Shown here in pieces: positions 44,926 to 53,200 of a stretch of DNA of 61,244 nucleotides. Every line of letters starts with the position of its first letter. Within the stretch, counting starts at the first letter, position 1. Source of the stretch: Bacteroidales bacterium SW299 (lineage in GTDB: Bacteria > Bacteroidota > Bacteroidia > Bacteroidales > Bacteroidaceae). The notes under the pieces are model-generated. The model did no database searches, was not told the origin of the DNA, and worked only from the letters and a program-made list of their open reading frames with translations. Location: NCBI GenBank assembly GCA_019550975.1, contig SDWH01000022.1:1-61244 (forward strand), given 5' to 3'. Position numbers and translations under genes: made by a program.

Positions 44926-45429
44926 TCAGAGGCGATACAGAAGCCATGCTCCCTGGAAGTCTTCGCGGCTCGGGTATTTGGCCTTGAAAGCATCTCTTGC
45001 ACGGGCAGCCTCGTCGCGCGTGTCGAAGGATGCTGCCACCACGCGATACATGTTGCGCTGTGCATTATACACCACTTTCGCATTATAGCCTTCTCCGTCG
45101 AGCCATGTTTTCAGTCCGTCGGCATTGGCCTTGATTCCGAAGCTTCCGCACACAACGCTGTACGCCTTCAGCCCGTCGCCCGAAACCAGTTCCACCTTTT
45201 CCTCACGCACAGGAGCTGTAGTGACAGCCGGCTGGGGCGTTGTTTCAACCACCGGAGCGGCCTCTACGGCCGGAGCCTCAGCGGGAGTTTCCGCGGCATT
45301 CTGAGCCTCAGCCAGTTCCATCTGCTTTGCCTTTTCATAAGCTTTCTTGTATGCGCTTTCACTCGATTTGCAAGAAGAGAACGCAAGTGCCGTGCACAAT
45401 GCCATTCCCAATACAACTACTTTTTTCAT
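44926..45429 (-). CDS. SPOR-domain lipoprotein
   Basis: The ATG at 45429 gives 167 residues starting MKKVVVLGMALCTALAFSSC, with the lipobox cysteine C20. A short coiled helix and an Ala/Pro/Glu-rich linker (about 35-85) lead to a C-terminal SPOR domain (about 88-165, YSVVCGSFGIKANADGLKTW to FQGAWLLYRL). SPOR domains bind denuded glycan strands of septal peptidoglycan, so a cell-division or envelope role is inferred. The open frame extends upstream, but the lipoprotein signal fixes the start. Confidence 0.85.
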   Translation of the reverse strand: MKKVVVLGMALCTALAFSSCKSSESAYKKAYEKAKQMELAEAQNAAETPAEAPAVEAAPVVETTPQPAVTTAPVREEKVELVSGDGLKAYSVVCGSFGIKANADGLKTWLDGEGYNAKVVYNAQRNMYRVVAASFDTRDEAARARDAFKAKYPSREDFQGAWLLYRL

Positions 45430-45471
45430 GTTGTTTATAATCTTAATTGGATTCTCGTCAAATATTTTTGG

Positions 45472-45479
45472 CAAAAGTA
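45472..45479 (-). promoter_or_regulatory. -7 box before the SPOR gene
   Basis: TACTTTTG on the minus strand, 42 bases before the ATG at 45429. Confidence 0.4.
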
Positions 45480-45585
45480 GCAATATAAAAAGAGGTTTTC
45501 TATTAAAATCTGTTAAGATTGCATTCTTTTGATAACGGAAGTCCATTTTCCATCCGAAAATGTACCGTTTAACAGGATTAATTAT

Positions 45586-45593
45586 TAGATTTG
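45586..45593 (+). promoter_or_regulatory. -7 box before ytxH
   Basis: TAGATTTG matches TAnnTTTG, 28 bases before the YtxH ATG. The -33 element is not clear. Confidence 0.4.
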
Positions 45594-45621
45594 TATTGTG
45601 TAACTTTTAAATGATTAAATT

Positions 45622-45825
45622 ATGAAAGCATTAAGTATTGTAGCTGCATTTCTGGGCGGTGTTACCCTGGGAGCAGCAGCGGGCCTTTTGTTCGCTCCGG
45701 AAAAGGGAGCCGACACTCGTAGAAAAATAGCGGAAGTTCTCCGTAAAAAAGGCATCCGTCTGAACCGTGACGAGATGGACGACCTGGTCGACCAGATCGC
45801 TTCGGAAGTGAAAGATGCTGACTGA
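45622..45825 (+). CDS. YtxH domain small membrane protein
   Basis: The 67 residues have one membrane segment (about 5-24, GGVTLGAAAGLLFAPEKG) followed by a charged helix. The GLLFAPxxG signature defines YtxH/gas-vesicle-like stress proteins. It precedes the holin-like and coiled-coil genes, but a terminator-like hairpin separates them. General envelope stress function is known only loosely for the family. Confidence 0.8.
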   Translation: MKALSIVAAFLGGVTLGAAAGLLFAPEKGADTRRKIAEVLRKKGIRLNRDEMDDLVDQIASEVKDAD

Positions 45826-45847
45826 TTTTTTTTGCGAAAGTACAACC

Positions 45848-45879
45848 GGGTGTGGCAAAACGCAGGTTTTGGCACACCC
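45848..45879 (+). terminator. Terminator-like hairpin after ytxH
   Basis: The 14-bp arms (45848-45861 and 45866-45879, one mismatch) have a 4-base loop and are followed by TGCTTTTAG. It may end or attenuate the ytxH transcript before the next two genes. Confidence 0.65.
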
Positions 45880-45972
45880 TGCTTTTAGACTCTTAACGAA
45901 CATACAGAATATCCGCAATTCCACTCCCTTCCGAAAAGGATCCGGAATGCCACCCTAAACAAACTGAATGAC

Positions 45973-46347
45973 ATGTTTGCAAACGAAAACAGCATAAACA
46001 ACCTGGAAAGTCTTGTAAAGGAAATCAAGAAGTATATCGAACTTCAGGGGCAGTATATCAAACTCGACATCGTGGAAAAACTGACTGTGCTGCTCTCCAC
46101 ACTCATCCTGATTCTGATACTTATCGTCCTTGGCATGATGGCTTTGTTTTATTTCTCATTCATGCTGGTCTATGCCCTCGAACCCGTTGTGGGAAGCCTC
46201 ATCGGAGCATACGCCGTTATCGGAGGCGTCATCCTGCTGCTGGGAGCCGCGGTATACCGCATGAGAAAACAATGGATATTCCGGCCTATCGTGAATTTCC
46301 TCGCCAAACTCTTCCTTGAAGACACAACCGAAAAGAAAGAACAATGA
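45973..46347 (+). CDS. Phage holin superfamily III / DUF1469-like membrane protein
   Basis: The 124 residues have an N-terminal amphipathic helix (about 7-38), two membrane segments (about 40-66 and 74-95) and a basic tail. This architecture matches the YqjE/Actinobacterial-holin-type family. Despite the family name, there are no phage genes around it. With the flanking YtxH and coiled-coil genes it forms an envelope set resembling the ElaB/YqjD-YqjE-YqjK arrangement of enterobacteria. It overlaps the next gene by 4 bp. Confidence 0.75.
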   Translation: MFANENSINNLESLVKEIKKYIELQGQYIKLDIVEKLTVLLSTLILILILIVLGMMALFYFSFMLVYALEPVVGSLIGAYAVIGGVILLLGAAVYRMRKQWIFRPIVNFLAKLFLEDTTEKKEQ

Positions 46348-46610
46348 ACGAAATCAAAGAAATGATGCCTGCGCAATACAGCGTGCAGCTTATATCGCAA
46401 CTAAGAGCTAAAAAGAAACAGGAGCTGAAAGAGTCAAAAGAACGGATCTTGAGCCTGACCCAAGAACTGTTCACGCCGCAGCAGAGCAAAAACAAGGCGG
46501 AAAACCTCATGCAGCACATCAATGCCGGAATCGCCGCATACGACGGCATACGGACGGGGATGATGATACTGAAACGCATCCGCGCGTTCTTCAACCGGAA
46601 AAAGAAATAA
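46344..46610 (+). CDS. Small coiled-coil protein coupled to the holin-like gene
   Basis: The 88 residues begin inside the stop region of the previous gene (ATGA overlap), which indicates translational coupling. A charged helix (about 15-50) is followed by a short glycine-containing hydrophobic segment and a strongly basic end (RAFFNRKKK). I do not recognise a domain. By position it resembles the third, YqjK-like member of such envelope operons; that is an inference from order only. Confidence 0.7.
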   Translation: MNEIKEMMPAQYSVQLISQLRAKKKQELKESKERILSLTQELFTPQQSKNKAENLMQHINAGIAAYDGIRTGMMILKRIRAFFNRKKK

Positions 46611-46670
46611 GAACGGGACGCACGTGCCCGGACCGGAAGGAAACGCGCAGAAGCGCACGTCAGAACACGG

Positions 46671-46735
46671 AGCCACGGAAACACAGAGTTTCACTTCAAC
46701 GGATGACCAAACAGACTCTCTGCGTTTCCGTGGCT
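46671..46735 (+). terminator. Long hairpin after the envelope operon
   Basis: The 18-bp arms (46671-46688 and 46718-46735, one G-U) contain the agccacggaaacacagag type sequence common in Bacteroides intergenic hairpins. The T-tract after it is weak (TCATTGGTT), so termination is probable but not certain. Confidence 0.55.
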
Positions 46736-46792
46736 TCATTGGTTACTCCAAAGGCAGACCATTCAATATTCAAATTACAATAAAGACAAAAC

Positions 46793-49700
46793 ATGATGAA
46801 AAAACAACTGCTCATTCTTGCAGGAACGGCTATGGTTTTGGCCGCCAATGCACAAGAGCCGCCTCTATGGATGCAGCACTGCGCCATATCGCCCGACGGA
46901 AGCACCGTTGCCTTCTGCTACAAGGGAGATATCTTTACAGTGCCGGCACAAGGAGGAAAGGCCGCACAACTGACAACTAACGCATCCTACGACACGCACC
47001 CCGTATGGAGTCCCGACGGAAAAAGCCTGGCTTTCGCCTCCGACCGGAGGGGGAGCATGGACGTGTACATCGTAGGAAAGGAAGGGGGCGTGCCCAAACG
47101 CATCACAACCCATTCGGGAAACGAAACGCCCATAGCTTTCCTGGACAACGGACACATCCTGTTTCAGGCCACATTGATGCCCGACGCGCAGGCGATCACC
47201 TTCCCCAGCGCACAGTTTCCCCAGGTATACCTGACAAGTACGGAGGGCGGACGCCCAAGCCTCTACTCTTCCATACCGATGGAAGACATCAGCGTCGGAA
47301 GCGACGGAACCACGCTGCTCTACCACGACAAGAAAGGCTACGAAGATGCCTGGCGCAAACACCACACCTCTTCCATCACGCGCGACATCTGGATGAGTTC
47401 GCAAAACGGAGGCAAACGCTCATACACCAGGCTCACCGACTTCAACGGCGAAGACCGCACACCCGTATGGAGCGCCGACGGCCAGTCGTTCTATTATCTG
47501 AGCGAAAAGAGCGGGTCGTTCAACGTATACAGACGCAACATCGACGGAAGCGGTGAAAAGCAACTGACGCACCATGCCAAACATCCGGTACGCTTTCTTA
47601 CCGCAGCAGACAACGGCACGCTCTGCTACGGCTACAACGGGGAAATCTATACGCTGAAAGAGGGACAGCAGCCGGAAAAGCTTAAAATCAGCATCATCAC
47701 CGACCAAAGCGAACAGAACGTCATCCGGCAGATAAGGACATACGGAGCTACAGAAATCGCCGTGTCGCCCGAAGGAAAGGAAATAGCCTTCATCCTGCAC
47801 GGCGATGTATTCGTAACAGCAACCGACTACAGAACGACAAAGAAAGTGACGGATACCCCCGAACAGGAACGGAGCCTCAGCTTTTCGCCCGACGGAAGAA
47901 GCCTTGTCTACGCCTCCGAACGCGACGGCCTGTGGCAGATTTACCGCTCTTCGCTCACCGAAAAGGACGAAAAGATGTTCACCTACGCCACCGGAATCAA
48001 GGAAGAACGGCTCACAGACAACAAGACAACGTCTTTCCAGCCCAAGTTCAGCCCCGACGGAAAGAAGGTGGCTTACCTTGAAAACCGCACAACATTGCGC
48101 GTCCTCAATCTGGAGAACAAGTCGGCACATACGGTTATGGACGGCAAATACGAATATTCGTACAGCGACGGCGACCAGTGGTTCGAATGGAGCCCCGACA
48201 GCAGATGGCTTTTAAGCGGCTACATAGGCACTGGCGGATGGAACAACAAGGATGTGGCGCTGGTAAACGCTTCCGGAAACGGGGAAATCCATAACCTCAC
48301 CGAAAGCGGATACAACGACGGAAACGCCAAATGGGTGCTCGGCGGCAAGGCGATGATATGGAAAAGCGACCGCGCCGGATACCGCAGCCACGGAAGCTGG
48401 GGAGCCGAAAGCGATGTCTATATCATGTTCTTCGACCTCGACGCATACGAACGGTTCCGCATGAACAAAGAAGAACTGGCTCTGGCTGAAGAAAAAGAAA
48501 AAGAGGAAAAAGAAAAGAAAGAGAAGGAAGAAAAGAAAGACAAAGCTGCCGACAAGAAAAACAAAAAAGAAAAGAAGAAAGACGACAAGAAAGAAGTTGA
48601 GCCGCTCGAATTCGATCTCGAAAACTGCCGCGACAGAATCATACGGCTCACCGTAAACTCTTCGCACCTGGGCGACGCGGTGCTGACTGAAAAAGGGGAC
48701 AAACTCTACTATCAGGCTTCTTTCGAGGGAGGATTCGACCTGTGGGAACACGACCTGAAAGAAAACAGAACCAAGATTCTGCTAAAGAATATCGGCTACG
48801 GATCGCTCGAGTCAGACAAAGACAACAAATACATCTTCCTTTGCACAAACGGAGGCATCCGCAGAATCGATGTAGGAAAGAGTGAAACGAAACCGGTGGA
48901 TTTTGAAGCGGAGTTCAACTACCGCCCGTATGAGGAGAGGCAATATATCTTCGACCACATCTGGAAACAAGTGCTCGACAAGTTCTATGTGGCAGACCTG
49001 CACGGCGCAGACTGGAACAGCTACAGAGATACCTACCGCCGTTTCCTCCCACACATCAGCAACAACTACGATTTCCAGCAGATGCTGAGCGAAATGTTGG
49101 GCGAACTGAACGGCTCGCACACCGGAGCACGCTATTACGCTCCGGGAGCAGCGCTTTCAACCGCAGCCTTGGGCGTATTCTTCGACGACACGTTCACCGG
49201 CGACGGTTTGAAAATAAAAGAAATAATCAGCCAGGGACCTTTCGCCGTAAAGAAGACAGACGTCGTGCCCGGATGCATCATCGAGAAGATCGACGGACAG
49301 CCCGTGCTGAAAGATACGGACTATTATCCGATGCTTGACGGAAAGGCAGGCAAGACAGTCCGCCTGGCAATCTATAACCCGGCCAACGGCAAACGTTTCA
49401 ACGTTTCGGTCAAGGCGATTTCCCAAGGCAGCCAGTCGGAACTGCTCTACAAGCGTTGGGTGAAACGGAACGAGAAGATGGTAGAAAAGCTTTCGGGCGG
49501 ACGAATCGCCTATGTCCATGTCAAAGGAATGGACAGCCCGAGCTTCCGCACCGTATACAGCGAACTGCTGAGCGACCGTAACCGCAACAAGGAAGCTGTC
49601 ATCGTAGACACCCGCCACAACGGAGGAGGATGGCTGCACGATGATCTTGCCACCTTGCTCAGCGGAAGGGAGTATCAGCGTTTCATGCCGAGAGGGCAGT

Positions 49701-50068
49701 ACATCGGAAGCGACCCGTTCAACAAATGGCTGAAGCCTTCATGCGTACTGGTCTGTGAAGACAACTACAGCAATGCACATGGCTTCCCCTGGGTTTACAA
49801 AGAACTGAAGATCGGCAAGCTGATAGGAACGCCCGTGCCCGGAACCATGACTGCCGTGTGGTGGGAGCGCCAGATTGACCCGAGCATCGTGTTCGGCATT
49901 CCGCAGGTAGGCTGCATGGACATGCGGGGAAACTATATGGAAAACCACCAGCTCGAACCCGACATCAAAGTCTACAACTCTCCCGAAAAGTCTTTGGAAG
50001 GAACCGACGAGCAACTGGAGGCTGCCGTGAAAGAAATGCTGAAAGAAGCTGACGCAAACAAGAAATAA
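46793..50068 (+). CDS. Tricorn-like S41 family peptidase
   Basis: The 1091-residue secreted protein has a signal peptide (about 1-21). It continues with WD40/PD40 beta-propeller repeats bearing SPDG motifs (about 30-560), a Lys/Glu-rich linker (about 565-605), further propeller and helical parts, a PDZ domain (about 790-870) and a C-terminal S41 core. Tricorn active-site motifs are recognisable: GSHTG with S775-H776, and EDNYSNAHGF with S993 as the candidate nucleophile. The residues after it (Asn-Ala-His) differ from the archaeal enzyme. Likely a periplasmic oligopeptide-degrading protease. It stands alone between two hairpins. Confidence 0.88.
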   Translation: MMKKQLLILAGTAMVLAANAQEPPLWMQHCAISPDGSTVAFCYKGDIFTVPAQGGKAAQLTTNASYDTHPVWSPDGKSLAFASDRRGSMDVYIVGKEGGVPKRITTHSGNETPIAFLDNGHILFQATLMPDAQAITFPSAQFPQVYLTSTEGGRPSLYSSIPMEDISVGSDGTTLLYHDKKGYEDAWRKHHTSSITRDIWMSSQNGGKRSYTRLTDFNGEDRTPVWSADGQSFYYLSEKSGSFNVYRRNIDGSGEKQLTHHAKHPVRFLTAADNGTLCYGYNGEIYTLKEGQQPEKLKISIITDQSEQNVIRQIRTYGATEIAVSPEGKEIAFILHGDVFVTATDYRTTKKVTDTPEQERSLSFSPDGRSLVYASERDGLWQIYRSSLTEKDEKMFTYATGIKEERLTDNKTTSFQPKFSPDGKKVAYLENRTTLRVLNLENKSAHTVMDGKYEYSYSDGDQWFEWSPDSRWLLSGYIGTGGWNNKDVALVNASGNGEIHNLTESGYNDGNAKWVLGGKAMIWKSDRAGYRSHGSWGAESDVYIMFFDLDAYERFRMNKEELALAEEKEKEEKEKKEKEEKKDKAADKKNKKEKKKDDKKEVEPLEFDLENCRDRIIRLTVNSSHLGDAVLTEKGDKLYYQASFEGGFDLWEHDLKENRTKILLKNIGYGSLESDKDNKYIFLCTNGGIRRIDVGKSETKPVDFEAEFNYRPYEERQYIFDHIWKQVLDKFYVADLHGADWNSYRDTYRRFLPHISNNYDFQQMLSEMLGELNGSHTGARYYAPGAALSTAALGVFFDDTFTGDGLKIKEIISQGPFAVKKTDVVPGCIIEKIDGQPVLKDTDYYPMLDGKAGKTVRLAIYNPANGKRFNVSVKAISQGSQSELLYKRWVKRNEKMVEKLSGGRIAYVHVKGMDSPSFRTVYSELLSDRNRNKEAVIVDTRHNGGGWLHDDLATLLSGREYQRFMPRGQYIGSDPFNKWLKPSCVLVCEDNYSNAHGFPWVYKELKIGKLIGTPVPGTMTAVWWERQIDPSIVFGIPQVGCMDMRGNYMENHQLEPDIKVYNSPEKSLEGTDEQLEAAVKEMLKEADANKK

Positions 50069-50141
50069 CCTCAACGACGCTGCACGAAAGACACTCCCGC
50101 ATACCGCAGAGGAATGTCACAGGCAAAGCGAGCAAATGCAA

Positions 50142-50206
50142 AAGGCACAAAGCCGCAGAGAACCGCATGAATCTTCAGATACACCGATTCCTGTGCTTTG
50201 TGCCTT
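50142..50206 (+). terminator. Terminator of the S41 protease gene
   Basis: Arms aaggcacaaag (50142-50152) and ctttgtgcctt (50196-50206) form a perfect 11-bp stem with a 43-base loop, followed by CATTTCAAACCTTTATTTAT. It lies 73 bases past the stop codon. Confidence 0.55.
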
Positions 50207-50283
50207 CATTTCAAACCTTTATTTATACTCCGAATTCCAAGAAAGAAAAACAGGTACTTACCCAGTGCCGCCTTTTTTGCTCA

Positions 50284-51507
50284 TCAGTGTGACTGGCGGT
50301 AAGCTTTCAGCCTCAGCAAAGCCTCGATATAATAATAGTCTGCATAAATGATCGAAGCATCTATTTCCGACTTGGCAGGCCAATGCCCCGTAGAATGCAT
50401 GAGGAAAGCTACATTTCTGTCGCGCGACTGGTAGCTGTCCGAGCTCAGGCTTTTCAGCATCCTTTCAGCCGCATCGATATAATTCTGCCGCAGCTCGCCC
50501 TCACAATAGCCGGCAAGCTCAACCAAGGCGGAAGCAACGACACAGGCAGCAGAAGCATCTTTGGGGGCGTCCGGAATGCCGGGAGCACTAAAATCCCAGA
50601 AAGGCACATAATCTTCGGGCAGGCGTTCCAAATAAACATCCGTAACCTTCTTCGCGAAGTCCAGATACTTCGGGTCTTTCGTTTCGCGATACACCATGGT
50701 ATATCCATAAATGGCCCAGGCTTGGCCTCGCGCCCACATTGTGCTGTCAGCGTATCCCTGGTGCGTACACTGCCTGATGCATTTTCCGCTCAGCGTATCG
50801 TATACGGCCACATGATAGGAAGTATAGTCCGGACGGAACTGATTCTCCATGGTCTTATCGGCGTGGGAGACGGCTATGTCATAAAGCTTCTTGTCCCCTC
50901 CGTTGCGTGCCGCCCAGAAAAGCATTTCCAGATTCAGCATATTATCCATGATGGTATTGTGCCCTCCATAAACTTCCACATTGCGGGGCCATGACAGGAT
51001 TGTTCCCACTTTCGGATTGAACAGGGCGGCCAGCGAATCGGCAACGGCAAGAATCACCTCCTTGTATTCCGGATTCTGAGTCAGACGATACCCGTTCCCG
51101 TAACTGCAAAATACAAGGAATCCCAGATCGTGGTCGTATGCCGGAGCAGAAGCAAGAAACTTCAGCGATCCGGTAAATCTCTCCGCTTCCCTGCGGATGG
51201 AATCATTTCCGGTCGCTTCATAGTCATACCACAGCACGCCGGGCCAGAATCCGGCCGTCCATTCTTCCTTAGTCGCCTTGCGGCAGTTCCACTTGCTCTC
51301 CCCCGGATAAATGTTTCTCGGCTCCATCGTATAGTCAATGGTATCACCGCAGTGCAGACTGTCCAACGCACGGCACACCTGCGCATCGCAATATGCAAGC
51401 TCCTTATCCACATCGACTGTTCCAGCCGACGATGCAGTTTTTCCTCCGGCACATGCCGACAAAGCAGCCAGCCCCATGCCAAACAATACATTACTCAGTT
51501 TCATCAT
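50284..51507 (-). CDS. GH88-family unsaturated glucuronyl hydrolase (lipoprotein)
   Basis: Removes 4,5-unsaturated uronic acids from oligosaccharides left by polysaccharide lyases (family knowledge). The 407-residue protein starts with a lipoprotein signal (LSAC, C19). GH88 features follow: TAGFWPGVLWYDYEATG, an Asp in MDNMLNLEMLFWAARNGG and WARGQAWAIYGYTMVYRETK. It is third in the GH97-GH43-GH88 operon, 19 bases after the GH43 stop. The uronate-bearing substrate is not known. Confidence 0.88.
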   Translation of the reverse strand: MMKLSNVLFGMGLAALSACAGGKTASSAGTVDVDKELAYCDAQVCRALDSLHCGDTIDYTMEPRNIYPGESKWNCRKATKEEWTAGFWPGVLWYDYEATGNDSIRREAERFTGSLKFLASAPAYDHDLGFLVFCSYGNGYRLTQNPEYKEVILAVADSLAALFNPKVGTILSWPRNVEVYGGHNTIMDNMLNLEMLFWAARNGGDKKLYDIAVSHADKTMENQFRPDYTSYHVAVYDTLSGKCIRQCTHQGYADSTMWARGQAWAIYGYTMVYRETKDPKYLDFAKKVTDVYLERLPEDYVPFWDFSAPGIPDAPKDASAACVVASALVELAGYCEGELRQNYIDAAERMLKSLSSDSYQSRDRNVAFLMHSTGHWPAKSEIDASIIYADYYYIEALLRLKAYRQSH

Positions 51508-51526
51508 ATCTCTGTTTACTTTAATT

Positions 51527-53200
51527 TCATTCTGCTTTTTCTACATGAAACCAGTCAGCATCCAGCCAGCCGCGCTCTTTTCCGCAGGGAGCCACGCTAA
51601 ACAGTCCGACTTTCGCCCCAATCCACTTCCCCTGGCGCGCCTGAAAGACCTTTCCGGCTTCTGTGAACGTCTTTCCGTCAAGGCTGTAGCTGAAACGGCA
51701 CAAGGCGTTTTTCTCCACTTTCACCCGAAGATAGATCTCACGTTCATAGTTCGGACGCAAGCCGGCTTCATATCTGGCACTCGGCTCCAACACCGCCAGC
51801 ACAGCAGTTTCTTCAGGCGAACCCTGCTCGGCATCCTTACAGGCGGTCAGTCCGAGCACAAACTTCTCTCCCAGCTTCTCCACACCCAGATAAGCGTAAT
51901 CCCAGCCCATCACAATCAGTCCCGACTTCTGTCCGTCGTCTTTGGCCGACACTTTCAGCTTTGCCGTAGCAACAAACTCTTCCGCAGGAAACTTCTGCAA
52001 GAGCAGGTTGGGCACTTCCCAGAAGTTCTTGAAATCCGCCGAAAGTATATGACCGTACAGACGCATGTATCCCATATCAGAAGTAAATCCGAAAACGTCC
52101 TGATAGTTGGCGTGCCACTCCCACTGAAGTCCCAGCTTGCGCGAATTGAACTCGTCGCTTTCAGCCGGAGTTTCTACCGGGAAACGCTTTCCGGCCAAAG
52201 GCTTGCGGTAGCGGCTTACCGGCTCTCCGCATCCGTCCCCGTCGGAATCATTGCCGATTACGGGCCAGTCATTGATCCATTTCATCGGATTCAGATGCAC
52301 CACACGCCCGTAAGCCCCTTTGTCCTGAAAGTGCAGGAACCACGATTCTCCGTCGGAAGCATCCACCCATCCGCCCTGATGCGGACCGTTGATGTCCGTA
52401 TCTCCTTGCGCCATCACGGTCTTAACCTCATAAGGGCCGTATACGTGCCTGGAGCGGAGCACCACTTGCCATCCGGTCACCACTCCACCGGCAGGAGCGA
52501 AAATGTAATAATAACCATTCCGCTTGTAGAACTTGGCACCTTCTATCGTATGGTTCACTCCGTCGTTACCGTCAAACACCATAACCGGATCAGATATGGG
52601 AGCCGTGCCCTCCGCATTCAGTTCAAAGACCGTGAGCACGCTATTGAACTTGGCCCGGCTTCCGGCCCACGCATGAGCCAGATAAAGCTTCCCGTCATCG
52701 TCCCAAAGCGGACACGGGTCAATCATTCCCTTCCCTTCCTTCACCAGCACCGGCTCGTCCCACTTGCCGAAAGGGTCTTTGGCCTTGACCATAAAGATTC
52801 CGAAATCAGGATCTCCCCAATAAATGTAATAAACCCCGTTATGGAAACGGATGGACGGCGCCCACACCCCTTTGCCATGCTGAGGCTGGCTGTAGAAGCC
52901 GGCCGGCTCTATTTTCTTCAAAGCATAGTTCACGATGGACCAGTTGACCAGATCCTTCGAATGAAGTATCGGAAGCCCGGGCGCACAGCCAAAGCTGGAT
53001 GCCGTCATGAAGAAGTCATCCCCAACCGCACATACGTCCGGATCGGAATAGTCTGCATGAAGCACCGGATTCTTATACGTACCATCCCCGCAGTCGGCAA
53101 CCCAAACGTCCGACTTGTACTGGGCATGTATCCCGTGCGAACCGTACAGCACGGCAATGCCCAGCAAAAACAATCCTTTCACAATCTTTTTACACATCAT
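51527..53200 (-). CDS. GH43-family beta-xylosidase/arabinofuranosidase-like enzyme
   Basis: The 557 residues have a signal peptide ending GIHAQ and a five-bladed propeller. Its catalytic base is in LHADYSDPDVCAVGDDFF, the pKa-modulating Asp in MIDPCPLWDDDGKLYLAHAW, and the general acid Glu in IEGAKFYKRNGYYYIFAP. A C-terminal beta-sandwich (about 340-557) is typical of the GH43_12-like subfamily. Its start codon overlaps the GH97 stop by 4 bp, so the two are translationally coupled. Substrate may be an arabinose- or xylose-substituted glycan. Confidence 0.88.
   Translation of the reverse strand: MMCKKIVKGLFLLGIAVLYGSHGIHAQYKSDVWVADCGDGTYKNPVLHADYSDPDVCAVGDDFFMTASSFGCAPGLPILHSKDLVNWSIVNYALKKIEPAGFYSQPQHGKGVWAPSIRFHNGVYYIYWGDPDFGIFMVKAKDPFGKWDEPVLVKEGKGMIDPCPLWDDDGKLYLAHAWAGSRAKFNSVLTVFELNAEGTAPISDPVMVFDGNDGVNHTIEGAKFYKRNGYYYIFAPAGGVVTGWQVVLRSRHVYGPYEVKTVMAQGDTDINGPHQGGWVDASDGESWFLHFQDKGAYGRVVHLNPMKWINDWPVIGNDSDGDGCGEPVSRYRKPLAGKRFPVETPAESDEFNSRKLGLQWEWHANYQDVFGFTSDMGYMRLYGHILSADFKNFWEVPNLLLQKFPAEEFVATAKLKVSAKDDGQKSGLIVMGWDYAYLGVEKLGEKFVLGLTACKDAEQGSPEETAVLAVLEPSARYEAGLRPNYEREIYLRVKVEKNALCRFSYSLDGKTFTEAGKVFQARQGKWIGAKVGLFSVAPCGKERGWLDADWFHVEKAE

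Noticed and set aside
45973..46347. Prophage holin
   Set aside because: No endolysin, tail or integrase genes nearby; the sequence and neighbours fit a chromosomal envelope operon.
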